A stretch of 64,000 bases of DNA. Origin: Hymenobacter sp. DG25A (lineage in GTDB: Bacteria; Bacteroidota; Bacteroidia; Cytophagales; Hymenobacteraceae). The stretch spans positions 3,534,001 through 3,598,000 of the forward strand of contig NZ_CP012623.1 of NCBI RefSeq assembly GCF_001280305.1, in the 5' to 3' direction. The position numbers and the translations under genes are program-made. Below the pieces are notes generated by a model. The model saw only the letters and a program-made list of their open reading frames with translations. It did no database searches and was not told the origin of the DNA. Of this stretch, positions 17,418 to 26,585 are shown piece by piece. How positions within the stretch are numbered: position 1 is the first letter of the stretch; each line of letters opens with the position of its first letter.

Positions 17418-18257
17418 ATGAAGCTGATTTCCCAAATGCAGCGGGCCTGGTGCAGGCACTGGCCATACTATGTGGCCGAGGCAGTGGGTATAGGTGTTTT
17501 TCTGCTGTGCGGCAGCCTGCTCACCATTCTGCTGCAGCACCCGGCTTCGCCTGTCTGGCAGGCCCTGTCTCACCAGCCTATGCTGCGGCGGGTGTTGCTT
17601 GGGGTAGGCATGGGCTTCGTAATTGTAAGCATTGTGTACAGCCCCTGGGGCAAGCAGTCCGGGGCACACATTAACCCGGCCGTAACGCTGGGGTTCTGGC
17701 AGCTGGGCAAGATCCGGACGCCCGATGCCCTGTGGTACCTGCTGGCCCAGGTGAGCGGGGCGGTAGGTATGGGCCAGGTACTCAAGCCGGTACTCGGTGC
17801 CTATTACACCCACCCGGCCGTGAACTTCATTGTTACGCAGCCGCTGCCTTTACCAAACGGCACCCGGCTGGCGTTTGCCGGAGAGTTCCTTATCTGCTTT
17901 GTGCTGATGCTGCTGATGTTGGTGTGCCTGTACAGTAAGCGCCTGAAAGCGTACACCGGCTGGGTAGTGGGGCTGCTCCTGGCTTTGTTTATCATCTTCG
18001 AAACGCCCTATTCGGGCATGAGCCTGAATCCGGCCCGCACGCTGGGCAGCGCCGTAGCGGCCAACAGCTACCATGGCCTGTGGCTCTACTGGGTTGCTCC
18101 CTGTATGGCTATGTGGCTGGCTACGGTGCTGTTCCGGCGGTTTTACCACGGCGAGAACCTGGAGTGCGCCATTCTGGCGGGGTGCGGGCCCACCCCTTCT
18201 TCACCGCATGCACCGGAGGCAGAACCCCCGCAGTACCCGGATCAGGAGGCCGCCTAA
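17418..18257 (+). CDS. MIP/aquaporin family channel
   Basis: This 279-residue inner-membrane protein belongs to the major intrinsic protein family, which conducts water, glycerol or other small neutral solutes. Both pore-lining signatures are present: NPA in GAHINPAVTLGFW and NPA in MSLNPARTLGSAVAAN, the latter with the usual Arg. Six hydrophobic spans can be seen. The C-terminal tail (about 25 residues) is rich in Pro, Ala and Glu. I chose the ATG at 17418, which begins MKLISQMQRAW, over an upstream TTG. It lies 60 bases after the pullulanase gene and ends in a strong hairpin. Water versus glycerol selectivity cannot be assigned from this view. Confidence 0.88.
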   Translation: MKLISQMQRAWCRHWPYYVAEAVGIGVFLLCGSLLTILLQHPASPVWQALSHQPMLRRVLLGVGMGFVIVSIVYSPWGKQSGAHINPAVTLGFWQLGKIRTPDALWYLLAQVSGAVGMGQVLKPVLGAYYTHPAVNFIVTQPLPLPNGTRLAFAGEFLICFVLMLLMLVCLYSKRLKAYTGWVVGLLLALFIIFETPYSGMSLNPARTLGSAVAANSYHGLWLYWVAPCMAMWLATVLFRRFYHGENLECAILAGCGPTPSSPHAPEAEPPQYPDQEAA

Positions 18258-18297
18258 ACCAAAGCCCCACCGGTACTGACCAGTGGGGCTTTGGTTT
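18256..18297. terminator. bidirectional terminator between aquaporin and patatin genes
   Basis: A 15-base perfect stem (AAACCAAAGCCCCAC and its complement) with a 12-base loop overlaps the aquaporin stop codon. It serves two converging genes. Confidence 0.8.
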
Positions 18298-18318
18298 ATG
18301 GTTAAGAGGCAAAAGACC

Positions 18319-20658
18319 TTAGTCCAGCGCCCGGTCCCGGAACAGCACGTAGCCAATGTGGGCAAACACCCCGAAGCGGTGGTTTTTTTCATCGTAGGTG
18401 ATGAATTGCAGGGAGGCGGGGCCGACGGGCGTTTGGTAGGTGAGGCCCGTCATGGCGGTGAAATAGGGGCGGGAAATGGTGTTCTGGCGTTTGGCCAGCA
18501 AGGTATTTTCCGGGTCGCGGCCCCAGGGGCGTACCAGCACGTGGGCATACACGGAGGTGCGCCACTCCAGCGGACCGGCTACACCCTGCACAAAGTGCAG
18601 GCCCCCGGCAGCATAAGCCGTACCGCGGTAGCGGTCCAGGAACAGCGTGCGGGAGTCGGGGAGGGGCAGGAAGGCGGGGGAAGCCGTGAGCGAAGAGCGG
18701 TAGGTGGCAAAGCGGCCCTGGGTGCTGGCCACCAGATCCGTGGTGAAGCCCCAGGCACTGGTGCGCACGCCCACGCTATCAACCTTGTTCAGGGTGAAAA
18801 ACTGCTCAATGAAGGCATTGGCCCGCAGCCACTGGTGGTTTTTATCCCGGCCTTCCATATCGGGGGAGGCGGTAGTGCCCGGAATGTAGGTTTCAATGGC
18901 TTTCACGGCCCGGAAGCCAAACTCTACCCGGCGGCCCAGGGTAGCATACTGGCGACGGTTCTGGGAGTTTCGCTCAAACTTGACGGCAGCGGTAATCCCG
19001 CTTACCCGGTTAACATCCAGCGTGGCATTAGAGCTAAGCTCGTCAGTATTGGAAAACCGGTCGCGGGTGGTGAAGGCGCCGCCCGTGATAATGTAGCGGC
19101 TGCGGTAGTTGGGGCTGAGGCCAATCTGCAGGGTGGTGGCCAAGTCCCGCTGCTGAATCTGGGTGGTTTCGGTGTTGGTGCCCAGCAGGCCGCCGGTGTC
19201 CTGGTAGTTGAAGTTGTTAAAGGTAACCTGGGGCTGAACATATACCGGGAAACGGCCCGGCAGACTTACCCGGAAAGCCCCGTGGGCTCCGTTGTAAAAC
19301 CGGCCCACGGTAGTGTTGACCGAGGCGGTGTAGAGGAAGCGGTTGAGGTAGCGGAAAGAGCCGCCCAGGTAAAAGTTGCTCATGGAGCGGGTGGAAAGCA
19401 GCACGCCCAGGTCGGCGGTAAGGTTGTTGTTCTGCCGCGCATCCACGGACAGCACGTAGCCTTTCTTCTGCTTATCGTACATCACCCGCGGATACACGTT
19501 GGAAAAGAAGTCGTTATCCACCAGCGTGAAGTAGCCTTCTTCTATGTCCGATGGGGTGTAGTTGGTGCCGGAACGCCGGAAGAACCGCCGCACAAAGGCC
19601 TGTTGCTCGGTGGGCAGCCCCTGCACGTTCACCTGCTTGAAATCGGGGCGGGGTGCCTGGTCCTGGAAGGCGCGACGGCGCTGCTGTAGGGCCAGGGTGT
19701 CCTCGCGCCGCGGAATGCGGCGCAGCATCATGGCCAGTTTGGCTTCGGCGGCGGCTTCGCCCAGGGTCACCAGCTTCTTGGCGCGGTTGAAGTCGCCGGC
19801 GCCGTAGCCTTCCAGATCAGGCTGAATGAAAATGCCGTTTTTTCCTACGGAAAGAGTATCGGCCACATTCGAGCCCAGGAAAATAAGCGTGCCGGTCAGC
19901 AGTTCATCATCCTTGGGCGTTTTGGGGTATTGCTTAAAGGCTACGTCGCCCACGTTCACCCCAATCATGATATCGGGCTTAAACTCCTCCGTCATCACGC
20001 CGGTAGGGAAGTTATCCACCACGGCCCCATCGAAAAGATAGCGGCCATCGGTCTGGCGGATGGGCCGGAAGGCCAGCGGGAAGGCCATGGAATTGCGCAC
20101 GGCATCGGCCAGCGAGCCGCTGCGCTGCACCACGCGCTGCCGCGTAAATACCTCGGAGGCTACGGCCCGGTAAGGCACCAGCAGCTTGTTGAAGTCGTAG
20201 TCGGAAATGGCGCCGGCCGGGGCCAGCATGGTGGCCAGCTGGTAGTTCAGCGTGGCATCGTTGATGAGGCGGGGCGTAACGCGGGTTTTAAAATTCTTAT
20301 CGATGGCCAGGCCCAGATGCAGCGCCGCCGGGTCAGAATCGGTTTCAAAATAGTTGTACACCTTGCCCGTGAGCGGCCGGCCCGCTACCCAGTCCTGAAA
20401 GTCCTGACTGAGCACAATCTTTTCAATTTCCGCCGGCGAGTAGCCCGCCGAATACAAGGCCCCCACAATGGCGCCCATGCTGGTACCCACAATGTAATCG
20501 ATGGGAATGCGGTTTTTCTCCAGCACTTTCAAAACGCCCACGTGGGCCAGACCTTTGGCGCCGCCGCCACTTAAAACCAGACCTACCTTTTGGGCATTTG
20601 TGGGCAGTGTGCTGAGCAGCCACAGGAGCAGCGCCAGCCAGAAGTAATTTTTTCGCAT
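18319..20658 (-). CDS. patatin-like phospholipase fused to an outer-membrane beta-barrel
   Basis: This 779-residue protein joins a secreted lipase to its own outer-membrane domain. A signal peptide (residues 1-22, ending TNAQ) comes first. The patatin domain (about 25-330) shows the oxyanion loop SGGGAKG, the nucleophile Ser60 in GTSMG, and the catalytic Asp210 in [15 protein letters not shown]-like segment (near 375-440, with [18 protein letters not shown]) and a BamA/D15-type barrel follow, ending in the outer-membrane-type aromatic VLFRD. This order is that of PlpD-like type Vd autotransporters. The ATG at 20658 was preferred because the signal peptide starts there; an in-frame ATG 30 bases upstream is unlikely. 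Confidence 0.9.
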   Translation of the reverse strand: MRKNYFWLALLLWLLSTLPTNAQKVGLVLSGGGAKGLAHVGVLKVLEKNRIPIDYIVGTSMGAIVGALYSAGYSPAEIEKIVLSQDFQDWVAGRPLTGKVYNYFETDSDPAALHLGLAIDKNFKTRVTPRLINDATLNYQLATMLAPAGAISDYDFNKLLVPYRAVASEVFTRQRVVQRSGSLADAVRNSMAFPLAFRPIRQTDGRYLFDGAVVDNFPTGVMTEEFKPDIMIGVNVGDVAFKQYPKTPKDDELLTGTLIFLGSNVADTLSVGKNGIFIQPDLEGYGAGDFNRAKKLVTLGEAAAEAKLAMMLRRIPRREDTLALQQRRRAFQDQAPRPDFKQVNVQGLPTEQQAFVRRFFRRSGTNYTPSDIEEGYFTLVDNDFFSNVYPRVMYDKQKKGYVLSVDARQNNNLTADLGVLLSTRSMSNFYLGGSFRYLNRFLYTASVNTTVGRFYNGAHGAFRVSLPGRFPVYVQPQVTFNNFNYQDTGGLLGTNTETTQIQQRDLATTLQIGLSPNYRSRYIITGGAFTTRDRFSNTDELSSNATLDVNRVSGITAAVKFERNSQNRRQYATLGRRVEFGFRAVKAIETYIPGTTASPDMEGRDKNHQWLRANAFIEQFFTLNKVDSVGVRTSAWGFTTDLVASTQGRFATYRSSLTASPAFLPLPDSRTLFLDRYRGTAYAAGGLHFVQGVAGPLEWRTSVYAHVLVRPWGRDPENTLLAKRQNTISRPYFTAMTGLTYQTPVGPASLQFITYDEKNHRFGVFAHIGYVLFRDRALD

Positions 20659-20770
20659 AGTTGAACGGTGTGCCGAGTGCCCCGGCAAGGGGCGCGTTTC
20701 CTACGCAGGTGAGTGAGGGGAGTTGTGGAAATATAGGTTTGTGCTGATTTTAAGGTAGCAGCACCACGGG

Positions 20771-21142
20771 CTACCATTTTCGGAAGATAACATACACAGC
20801 TGCAATCAGCAGCAGAAAGCCAACTACGTGGTTCCAGCCCAGCTTATCGGTACGGAAAACATACACGGCGCACAGGGTAAACACTGTGAGGGAAATAACC
20901 TCCTGTATTACCTTCAACTGAAACAGATTGAAGGGGCCGCCATTCTCCTCAAACCCGATGCGGTTGGCCGGCACCTGAAACAAGTACTCAAAGAAAGCCA
21001 GTCCCCAGCTCACCAGTATCACCCCCACCAGCCCCAGCTTGCTCAGCAACGGCAGCTTTTTAAACTGCAGATGCCCGTACCAGGCAAAGGTCATGAAAAG
21101 ATTGGAGATGGAGAGCAACAGCAGGGTAAACAGGGCTTTCAT
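20771..21142 (-). CDS. DMT family protein (DUF486)
   Basis: This 123-residue membrane protein has four hydrophobic spans and the DUF486 pattern: MTFAWYGHLQFK near the start, then ILVSWGLAFFEYLFQVPANRIG in the middle, and a QLKVIQEVISL segment before the third span. Family members are small relatives of drug/metabolite transporters. No substrate is known. It lies between, and is not clearly co-transcribed with, the patatin gene downstream. Confidence 0.9.
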   Translation of the reverse strand: MKALFTLLLLSISNLFMTFAWYGHLQFKKLPLLSKLGLVGVILVSWGLAFFEYLFQVPANRIGFEENGGPFNLFQLKVIQEVISLTVFTLCAVYVFRTDKLGWNHVVGFLLLIAAVYVIFRKW

Positions 21143-21227
21143 GGAAATGATGGGTAAAATGCCAGGTAATGTATGGGGCGTAGGCTAAGAAACAAGCCCG
21201 GCTGAAAGTAAGTACCTTGCTCAGGAC

Positions 21228-22190
21228 ATGGCACTTTCATCCCGCTCTTCTACTTCAAACGGGGCCGCCTCTCCACCCAGCCCGCTGGATCCGGGCATTG
21301 GCGTCAAGTTTGGGCGGCCCACCCGTCGGGCCATTAACCACGATGGGAGCTTTAACGTGCGCCGCCGCAGTAGCAGCAGCCACGTGCACGACCTTTATCA
21401 GGAGTTGATTACCATGGCCTGGGGGCCGTTTCTGCTACTGCTGCTGGGCACCCTCACGCTGGTAAACGTGCTGTTTGCGGGCGGCTACCTGTGGCTGGGC
21501 CTCCACTACCTGAGCGGCACGGCCGGGCTGACGCATATTCCACCGTTCCTGCAAGCCTTCTTTTTCAGCATACAAACCTTCACCACCGTGGGCTACGGGA
21601 ACATCTCTCCCAATAGCATTGGAACCGGCTTGCTGGCCAGCGCCGAGGCCATGACCGGCCTGCTGATGGCGGCCCTGGCTACCGGCCTGCTCTATGGGCG
21701 GTTTTCGCGCCCCCGGGCGGGCATTTTGTTTAGCCGTACGGCCCTTATTTCGCGCCGGGCCAATGGCACCCCCAACCTGCAGTTCCGGGTGGCCAACCGC
21801 CACCGCAGCACCCTGGTAGATCTGCGGGCGCAGGTCTTGCTGCAGTTTACCGATGCCGATGGCAACCGCACCTATCAAAACCTGGCGCTGGAGCGGGATT
21901 CGGTATACTTCTTTCCGCTGAACTGGACCGTGGTCCACGACATTACGCCTGAAAGCCCCCTGTACAACCTCACGGCCGCTGATTTAGCCAGCCGTAGCGC
22001 CGAAATCCTTATTCTGCTCCGAGGCTATGATGACACCTTTGCGCAGGATGTGCACGCGCGCAATTCCTACCGATTTGATGAGCTGGAGTGGAACCGCCGC
22101 TACGTGCGGGCCTATGACATTGAGGAAGATGGGATGGTAGTGCTGGATCTGGACCGCCTCCACGATACGGAAGCAATCAGCAATGAATAA
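21228..22190 (+). CDS. inward-rectifier-type potassium channel (KirBac)
   Basis: This 320-residue protein is a prokaryotic Kir channel. Two membrane spans (about 64-92 and 132-155) flank a pore helix and the potassium filter TVGYG at residues 120-124. A large cytoplasmic immunoglobulin-like domain follows (about 165-305) with the family segment LQFRVANRHRSTLVDLRAQV. The N-terminal 60 residues contain a slide-helix-like segment (HDLYQELITMAWG). The family forms tetramers in the inner membrane and may answer lipids, pH or polyamines. It is transcribed alone and converges on a zinc phospholipase C-like gene with a terminator between them. Confidence 0.93.
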   Translation: MALSSRSSTSNGAASPPSPLDPGIGVKFGRPTRRAINHDGSFNVRRRSSSSHVHDLYQELITMAWGPFLLLLLGTLTLVNVLFAGGYLWLGLHYLSGTAGLTHIPPFLQAFFFSIQTFTTVGYGNISPNSIGTGLLASAEAMTGLLMAALATGLLYGRFSRPRAGILFSRTALISRRANGTPNLQFRVANRHRSTLVDLRAQVLLQFTDADGNRTYQNLALERDSVYFFPLNWTVVHDITPESPLYNLTAADLASRSAEILILLRGYDDTFAQDVHARNSYRFDELEWNRRYVRAYDIEEDGMVVLDLDRLHDTEAISNE

Positions 22191-22198
22191 GGCGGAAT

Positions 22199-22229
22199 AA
22201 ACCATGGAGGCGATAATGCCTCATGGTTC
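22199..22229. terminator. bidirectional terminator
   Basis: AACCATGGAGGC and GCCTCATGGTT pair with one bulge around a 6-base loop. It lies between the Kir channel and the converging phospholipase C-like gene. Confidence 0.6.
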
Positions 22230-22244
22230 ATTCCTTACTGAAAA

Positions 22245-23216
22245 TCAATCGGTATGGCCCGGGGCGTTGGCCTGGGGCGCAACCTGCAGCTCCTCGCTTT
22301 CCTTCGCCAGGCGCTTCTTTTCGGTTTCCGAAGCCACAGTCAGCTTGCTCAGGTCGGGCTGACCGGCATCAACCCAGCAGGTATACCAGAAAGCACCCAC
22401 CATCCGCACGGCCAGGCGCATTTGCCGCTCCACCTGCCCGTTCAGGCGCTGGTGGTATTCGCGGCTGAATTCGCGGGAGTAAGCCCGCACGGTCTGGTTG
22501 CCGCGCTGCTCAAAGGTGTACTTCTTATCCTCGGGAAATTTGGCCGTCACCTCCCGCTCAAACCGCAGCACGGAGTCTACGGCTGCGTTGGAGCGGGTAA
22601 CAATGCCCCAAATGGCGGGTACCGGCCGCTCAATGTAAGGTGCCGGGCCGGTAAAGAAATCGTAGCCGCTGGCCAGCAGCTCCGGCAGGCGGCTTTCCCA
22701 CAGGCCATGAATGCCACGCTGGCCCGTAAGCTGGCCGTTGTAGTTGTGGGTGGTGTGCAGGGGCACGCAGGCATCGGCTACGTAATGACCCATATCCGCC
22801 GAAACGGCCAGAATCCGGTCGGCGTCGCGCTGGCGGAAAGCTTCCGTGAGGCGGTTTTTCATCACGATGACGTGCCAGGGCACAATGCCGTGCCGCTGCA
22901 GGGTATCCTCGCCGTAGCGTGCCACGGCATCGGTGTAGTTGCGCGGCATTTTGTAGGCGGCGCTGTCGCCGTACACATCCAGGTCAATAAAGTGGCGCGG
23001 GGCCTCGCCGGCCACCACGGTGCGGCGGGAGTCGGGGCGGGTGGCGTTTTCCGTCAGGTAGTCGATGTTGGCTTTGTAAAAGCCAATCATGCCGGGCGGC
23101 AGCGTGTATACCGCCAGGCGGTTGATGGTGCGGTGCCCAAAGAAACCCCAGGCCCGGGGATGGTGGGGCAGCAGCACCAATAAGGCGCCAACAAGAACAG
23201 CAAGAACACGCTTCAT
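22245..23216 (-). CDS. zinc-dependent phospholipase C / S1-P1 nuclease-like protein
   Basis: This 323-residue exported protein begins with a signal peptide (residues 1-22) that would leave Trp at the mature N-terminus (AWGFFGHRTINRL); in the zinc phospholipase C / P1 nuclease superfamily this Trp and the nearby His bind zinc. Other metal-binding His and Asp residues are in MGHYVADACVPLHTTHN. The C-terminal tail is charged. Bacteroidota homologues are annotated as zinc-dependent phospholipase C family; whether the substrate is a lipid head group or a nucleic acid cannot be told. It is transcribed alone, upstream of def-ruvX on the same strand. Confidence 0.85.
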   Translation of the reverse strand: MKRVLAVLVGALLVLLPHHPRAWGFFGHRTINRLAVYTLPPGMIGFYKANIDYLTENATRPDSRRTVVAGEAPRHFIDLDVYGDSAAYKMPRNYTDAVARYGEDTLQRHGIVPWHVIVMKNRLTEAFRQRDADRILAVSADMGHYVADACVPLHTTHNYNGQLTGQRGIHGLWESRLPELLASGYDFFTGPAPYIERPVPAIWGIVTRSNAAVDSVLRFEREVTAKFPEDKKYTFEQRGNQTVRAYSREFSREYHQRLNGQVERQMRLAVRMVGAFWYTCWVDAGQPDLSKLTVASETEKKRLAKESEELQVAPQANAPGHTD

Positions 23217-23313
23217 ACAGGAACGACAGGCAAAAGGACAAGAAAGGTACTCCGGCTTTTCGGCTTGGGCAAGCGGCTGACAGCGGGCAGCTTATTTACC
23301 GGCCGGTTTATAG

Positions 23314-23365
23314 CAAAAGCCCCGGCCGCCCATAGAATAGTTCTATAAAGGGGCCGGGGCTTTTG
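23314..23365 (-). terminator. terminator region after def
   Basis: A 14-base perfect stem (CAAAAGCCCCGGCC and its complement) encloses a 24-base loop that itself holds a small hairpin (ATAGAA / TTCTAT). It lies 16 bases after the def stop codon. Symmetric A/T runs allow use from either side. Confidence 0.7.
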
Positions 23366-23380
23366 TGGTAACGCCGGAGC

Positions 23381-23980
23381 CTAGCGCCGGCCCTGCCCCG
23401 CGAATTTCATGCGGTAGTCGGCATTCACATCTCCCTTGCTGATGCGGGCGAGTTTGCCGCGCAGCAGCTGCTTTTTCAGGCCGGTTACATAGTCTGTAAA
23501 CAGCACGCCTTCCAGGTGGTCGTACTCGTGTTGAATCACGCGGGCCGTCATGCCGGAAAAGGTTTCCTCGTGCAGCTGGCGGTTTTCATCCTCGTAGCGC
23601 AGCACAATGGTTTCGTGGCGGTACACCATTTCGCGCACGCCGGGAATGCTCAGGCAGCCTTCTTCAAAGCCCCATTCCTCGCCGGTTTCGCTTACCATCA
23701 CGGGGTTAATGAAAGCCCGCTTAATGCCCTGCTCGGCGTTGGGCAAAGGCTCGCCGGTTTCCTCGTCCTCATCGTCTACCATCGGAGCTGAATCGATAAC
23801 GAACAGGCGGATGCTTTTGCCAATCTGGGGGGCGGCCAGGCCTACGCCGTGGGCGTAGTACATGGTGTCGTACATATCACCAATGAGCTTTTTAAGCTCT
23901 TCAGCGGAGAAATCAGCGGGTATGTCTTTGGCACGGGCTTTTAAAACCGGGTCGCCGAAAGCAACGATGGGATAAATCAT
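23381..23980 (-). CDS. def: peptide deformylase
   Basis: This 199-residue metalloenzyme removes the formyl group from the N-terminal methionine of new proteins. The three family motifs are present: GVGLAAPQIG (residues 45-54), EGCLSIPG with metal ligand Cys109, and QHEYDHLEG with His151, catalytic Glu152 and His155. An acidic loop (DDEDEETGE, near 69-77) and a C-terminal KFAGQGRR tail are extra features. Its start codon overlaps the ruvX stop codon (ATGA), which shows translational coupling in a ruvX-def operon. Confidence 0.97.
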   Translation of the reverse strand: MIYPIVAFGDPVLKARAKDIPADFSAEELKKLIGDMYDTMYYAHGVGLAAPQIGKSIRLFVIDSAPMVDDEDEETGEPLPNAEQGIKRAFINPVMVSETGEEWGFEEGCLSIPGVREMVYRHETIVLRYEDENRQLHEETFSGMTARVIQHEYDHLEGVLFTDYVTGLKKQLLRGKLARISKGDVNADYRMKFAGQGRR

Positions 23981-24387
23981 CGGGATTCAAGAAAGGATTG
24001 CAGAATAATGGTGGCGCTGACGCGGTCCACGGTGGCTTTGTCGCGCCGGTCTTTTTTGGAGAGGCCGCCTGCCAGCATGGCCGCGTGGGCCATGCGGGTA
24101 GTAAACCGCTCGTCTATCTCATGCACTGGCACCTCCGGAAATTCCCGGCGCAGGCTGCGCACCATGCCCACTACAGCGCTGGTGGCGTCGGTAGCTTCGT
24201 TGAGCAGCGTACGCGGCATGCCTATTACCAGCGCCGACAGCGGGTCACGCTGGTGATAAGCTTTCAGGTAAGTCAGCAAATCCTTGCTGTGCACCGTCTC
24301 CAGCGGGGTAGCAATCATCTGCAGCGGGTCCGTGACGGCCAGCCCTACGCGCTTGTTGCCGTAGTCAATAGCAAGAATGCGACCCAT
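23977..24387 (-). CDS. ruvX: Holliday junction resolvase-like nuclease RuvX/YqgF
   Basis: This 136-residue protein has the RNase H-like YqgF fold. The first acidic residue is in AIDYGNKRVGLAVTDP (residues 6-21) and a later one in the DERFTTRMA segment near residue 103. Members act in 16S rRNA maturation and possibly in resolving DNA junctions. It is the first gene of an operon with def, with an ATGA overlap. A TATCTTTG box on the minus strand (24440-24447) lies about 53 bases before the ATG and is a good promoter candidate. Confidence 0.95.
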   Translation of the reverse strand: MGRILAIDYGNKRVGLAVTDPLQMIATPLETVHSKDLLTYLKAYHQRDPLSALVIGMPRTLLNEATDATSAVVGMVRSLRREFPEVPVHEIDERFTTRMAHAAMLAGGLSKKDRRDKATVDRVSATIILQSFLESR

Positions 24388-24439
24388 GGACAGAGAAATC
24401 AGCTAGCAAGAGAATAGCTCCAAAACCGAAGCCAACGCA

Positions 24440-24447
24440 CAAAGATA
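24440..24447 (-). promoter_or_regulatory. candidate ruvX-def promoter -7 element
   Basis: TATCTTTG on the minus strand fits TAnnTTTG at every fixed position. The TTG to its 5' side lies only 12 bases away, so the -33 element is unclear. Confidence 0.4.
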
Positions 24448-24708
24448 CGATGCTTGCCGCAACCCTTTCCGCCTAATTGCCAGACATATTGCGGCGCGGC
24501 TCAGAGCTATAAGCTAGCCGGCCTTCTTTCCATATTCATAACCTGCGGGCCTATTTGGTGGCAGAATAAGCCGGTGCTATCGGCCGAAAAGCCAGCTGTA
24601 TGGGGTTAAAAGACGGGTTTATTTAAGTTAATCAGATATTTAATTGAACTATAGGCATAAGATAAGCCAATATTCTTGCTGAGATACAATTTCACGGAAA
24701 TGTTTTAC

Positions 24709-24716
24709 TAGATTTG
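24709..24716 (+). promoter_or_regulatory. candidate S41 peptidase promoter -7 element
   Basis: TAGATTTG fits the TAnnTTTG box and lies 32 bases before the ATG at 24749. No TTG stands at the expected distance upstream. Confidence 0.4.
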
Positions 24717-24748
24717 GTTATCCCCGCTTTTGAGTTTTCTGGTACTGC

Positions 24749-26437
24749 ATGGCTAAAACCTCTACTCCTGACTATGTGCGCGACGCAGCGCCAGTATCTG
24801 CGGGACGTTCGGGCTGGCAGCGGTGGCGGCAGCCGGCGCTGCTGAGTCTGGCGCTGGGCTGCGGTATTCTGCTGGGAGCCAATCGGTTTCAGCCTTCGCA
24901 GCAAAACCCCGAAGGCACGGTGCGCGGCTACCTCAAGTTCAAGGAAATCCTGAGCTATGTAGACCGCGACTACGTGGACTCCGTGGATGTGGAGGCCCTG
25001 TCGGACTACGCCATTGTCCGCATGCTGGAGCGCCTGGACCCGCACTCTACCTTCATTCCGGCCCGCGACCAGGCCAAAGCCGCCGCTTTTCTGCAGAGCG
25101 ACTACGATGGGATTGGGGTAGAATTCAACGTGTTCCGGGATACCGTAACCGTGGTGGCGCCCCTGAGCGGCGGCCCCGCCGACCAGGCCGGCCTGCAGCC
25201 CGGCGACCGTATTCTGGCGGTGAATACCCAGCCGGTAGCCGGCCGGCACATCACCATGGAGCAGATGTTTGACCGGCTGCGTGGCCCGCGCGGCAGTGCC
25301 GTGCAGCTACTGGTGCAGCGCCGCGCCCAGGCGCGGCCGTTGTCGTTCAGCATCGTTCGCAACCGTATTCCGAATACCTCCGTGGATGTGGCCTACTTGG
25401 TGGATAACCAAACCGGCTACATTAAAGTAAGCCGCTTTGCCAGCGGTACTTACGACGAGTTTAAGCAGGCCCTCGACGACCTGCGCCGCCAGGGCATGGA
25501 GCGCCTGGTGCTTGACCTGCGCGGCAACCCCGGCGGCTACCTGGACCGCGCCACCAAGCTGGCCGATGAGTTTATTGCCGGCACCCGCAAGCTGGTGTAT
25601 ACCGATGGCAAAGGCGACCAGTACGATACCCAGACCTATTCCCGCATTGCCGGCGAGTTTGAGCAGGGCCCGCTGGTGGTGCTCATTGATGAAGGCAGCG
25701 CCTCGGCCGCCGAAGTGGTAGCCGGCGCCCTGCAGGACCACGACCGCGCCCTGCTGGTTGGCCGTCGCACCTTTGGCAAAGGCCTGGTGCAGCAGCCTAT
25801 TGCCCTGAACGATGGCTCGGAGCTGCGCCTCACCATTGCCCGCTACTACACGCCCTCGGGCCGGTGCATTCAGAAATCGTACGCCCACGGCACGGCCGCC
25901 TATGCGCAGGACCTGCGCGAGCGGCAGCGCCGGGGCGAGTTCCTGCACGCCGACAGCATTCATTTCTCCGACTCCCTGCGCTACCGCACCAGTCGGGGCC
26001 GGCGGGTGTACGGGGGCGGGGGCATCATGCCCGATGTGTTTGTGCCGCGCGATACCACCGTGTTTTCCGGCTACTACACCCGTCTGCAGGGGCTGAATCT
26101 AATCCGCGAATATGCCCTCAACTTCTACCAGGGGCACAAAGCCGAGCTGGACGATCTGCGCTTCGAACAATTTAACGCCACCTTCCGCGTTAGTGATATA
26201 CAGTTGCGCGCCCTGGCCGAGCGGGCCCGGAAGGAAGGCGTAGCCGTGGATGAAGATGCCCTGCGGAACTCCTCTGCCCTGCTGCGCTGCCAGATTAAGG
26301 CGCACATAGCCCGGAGCGCCTACGGTAAAACGGCCTTCTACACGGTGCTGAACGAGCAGGATGCGGAGTTTCAGCAGGCCCTGCACGCCGTGGAAGACGG
26401 CCGCGCTCTGCTGGCACAGGGCATATCAATGGAATAA
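24749..26437 (+). CDS. S41 family C-terminal processing peptidase
   Basis: This 562-residue serine peptidase is anchored by one membrane span (about residues 29-45) and faces the periplasm. A PDZ domain (about 118-205, with GIGVEFNVF and GLQPGDRILAVN) precedes the S41 core. The catalytic Ser319 is in GSASAAE and Lys344 in TFGKGLVQQ, 25 residues apart as in CtpA-type enzymes. The C-terminal 130 residues are an extra helical region found in Bacteroidota members. Substrates are usually periplasmic proteins cut from their C-termini. It is transcribed alone, divergently from ruvX-def. Confidence 0.94.
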   Translation: MAKTSTPDYVRDAAPVSAGRSGWQRWRQPALLSLALGCGILLGANRFQPSQQNPEGTVRGYLKFKEILSYVDRDYVDSVDVEALSDYAIVRMLERLDPHSTFIPARDQAKAAAFLQSDYDGIGVEFNVFRDTVTVVAPLSGGPADQAGLQPGDRILAVNTQPVAGRHITMEQMFDRLRGPRGSAVQLLVQRRAQARPLSFSIVRNRIPNTSVDVAYLVDNQTGYIKVSRFASGTYDEFKQALDDLRRQGMERLVLDLRGNPGGYLDRATKLADEFIAGTRKLVYTDGKGDQYDTQTYSRIAGEFEQGPLVVLIDEGSASAAEVVAGALQDHDRALLVGRRTFGKGLVQQPIALNDGSELRLTIARYYTPSGRCIQKSYAHGTAAYAQDLRERQRRGEFLHADSIHFSDSLRYRTSRGRRVYGGGGIMPDVFVPRDTTVFSGYYTRLQGLNLIREYALNFYQGHKAELDDLRFEQFNATFRVSDIQLRALAERARKEGVAVDEDALRNSSALLRCQIKAHIARSAYGKTAFYTVLNEQDAEFQQALHAVEDGRALLAQGISME

Positions 26438-26585
26438 CGGCCGGCCCTGCTGGCGTTTTTGACGGACTCGTCGGGCAAAAGCACGGCGGGTCCGTGTTTT
26501 TTAGGGGCTGTTGCGCCGGGCGCGGCCCAAGGCATTTTTTGTACCTTCACCGCTCTGGTTTCCACCCTTACCCACCCGTCTCCCC

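Larger units (their letters stand above)
24388..24748. other. intergenic region between divergent ruvX and S41 peptidase genes
   Basis: This 361-base stretch holds no convincing gene. It contains promoter-like boxes for both neighbours: TATCTTTG on the minus strand (24440-24447) for ruvX and TAGATTTG on the plus strand (24709-24716) for the peptidase. The half next to the peptidase (24600-24710) is AT-rich. I saw no hairpin or repeat of note. Confidence 0.6.

Noticed and set aside
26461..26505. weak hairpin after the S41 peptidase gene
   Set aside because: The arms pair over only 6-8 bases with mismatches and a long loop; it may help termination but is not supported enough to list.
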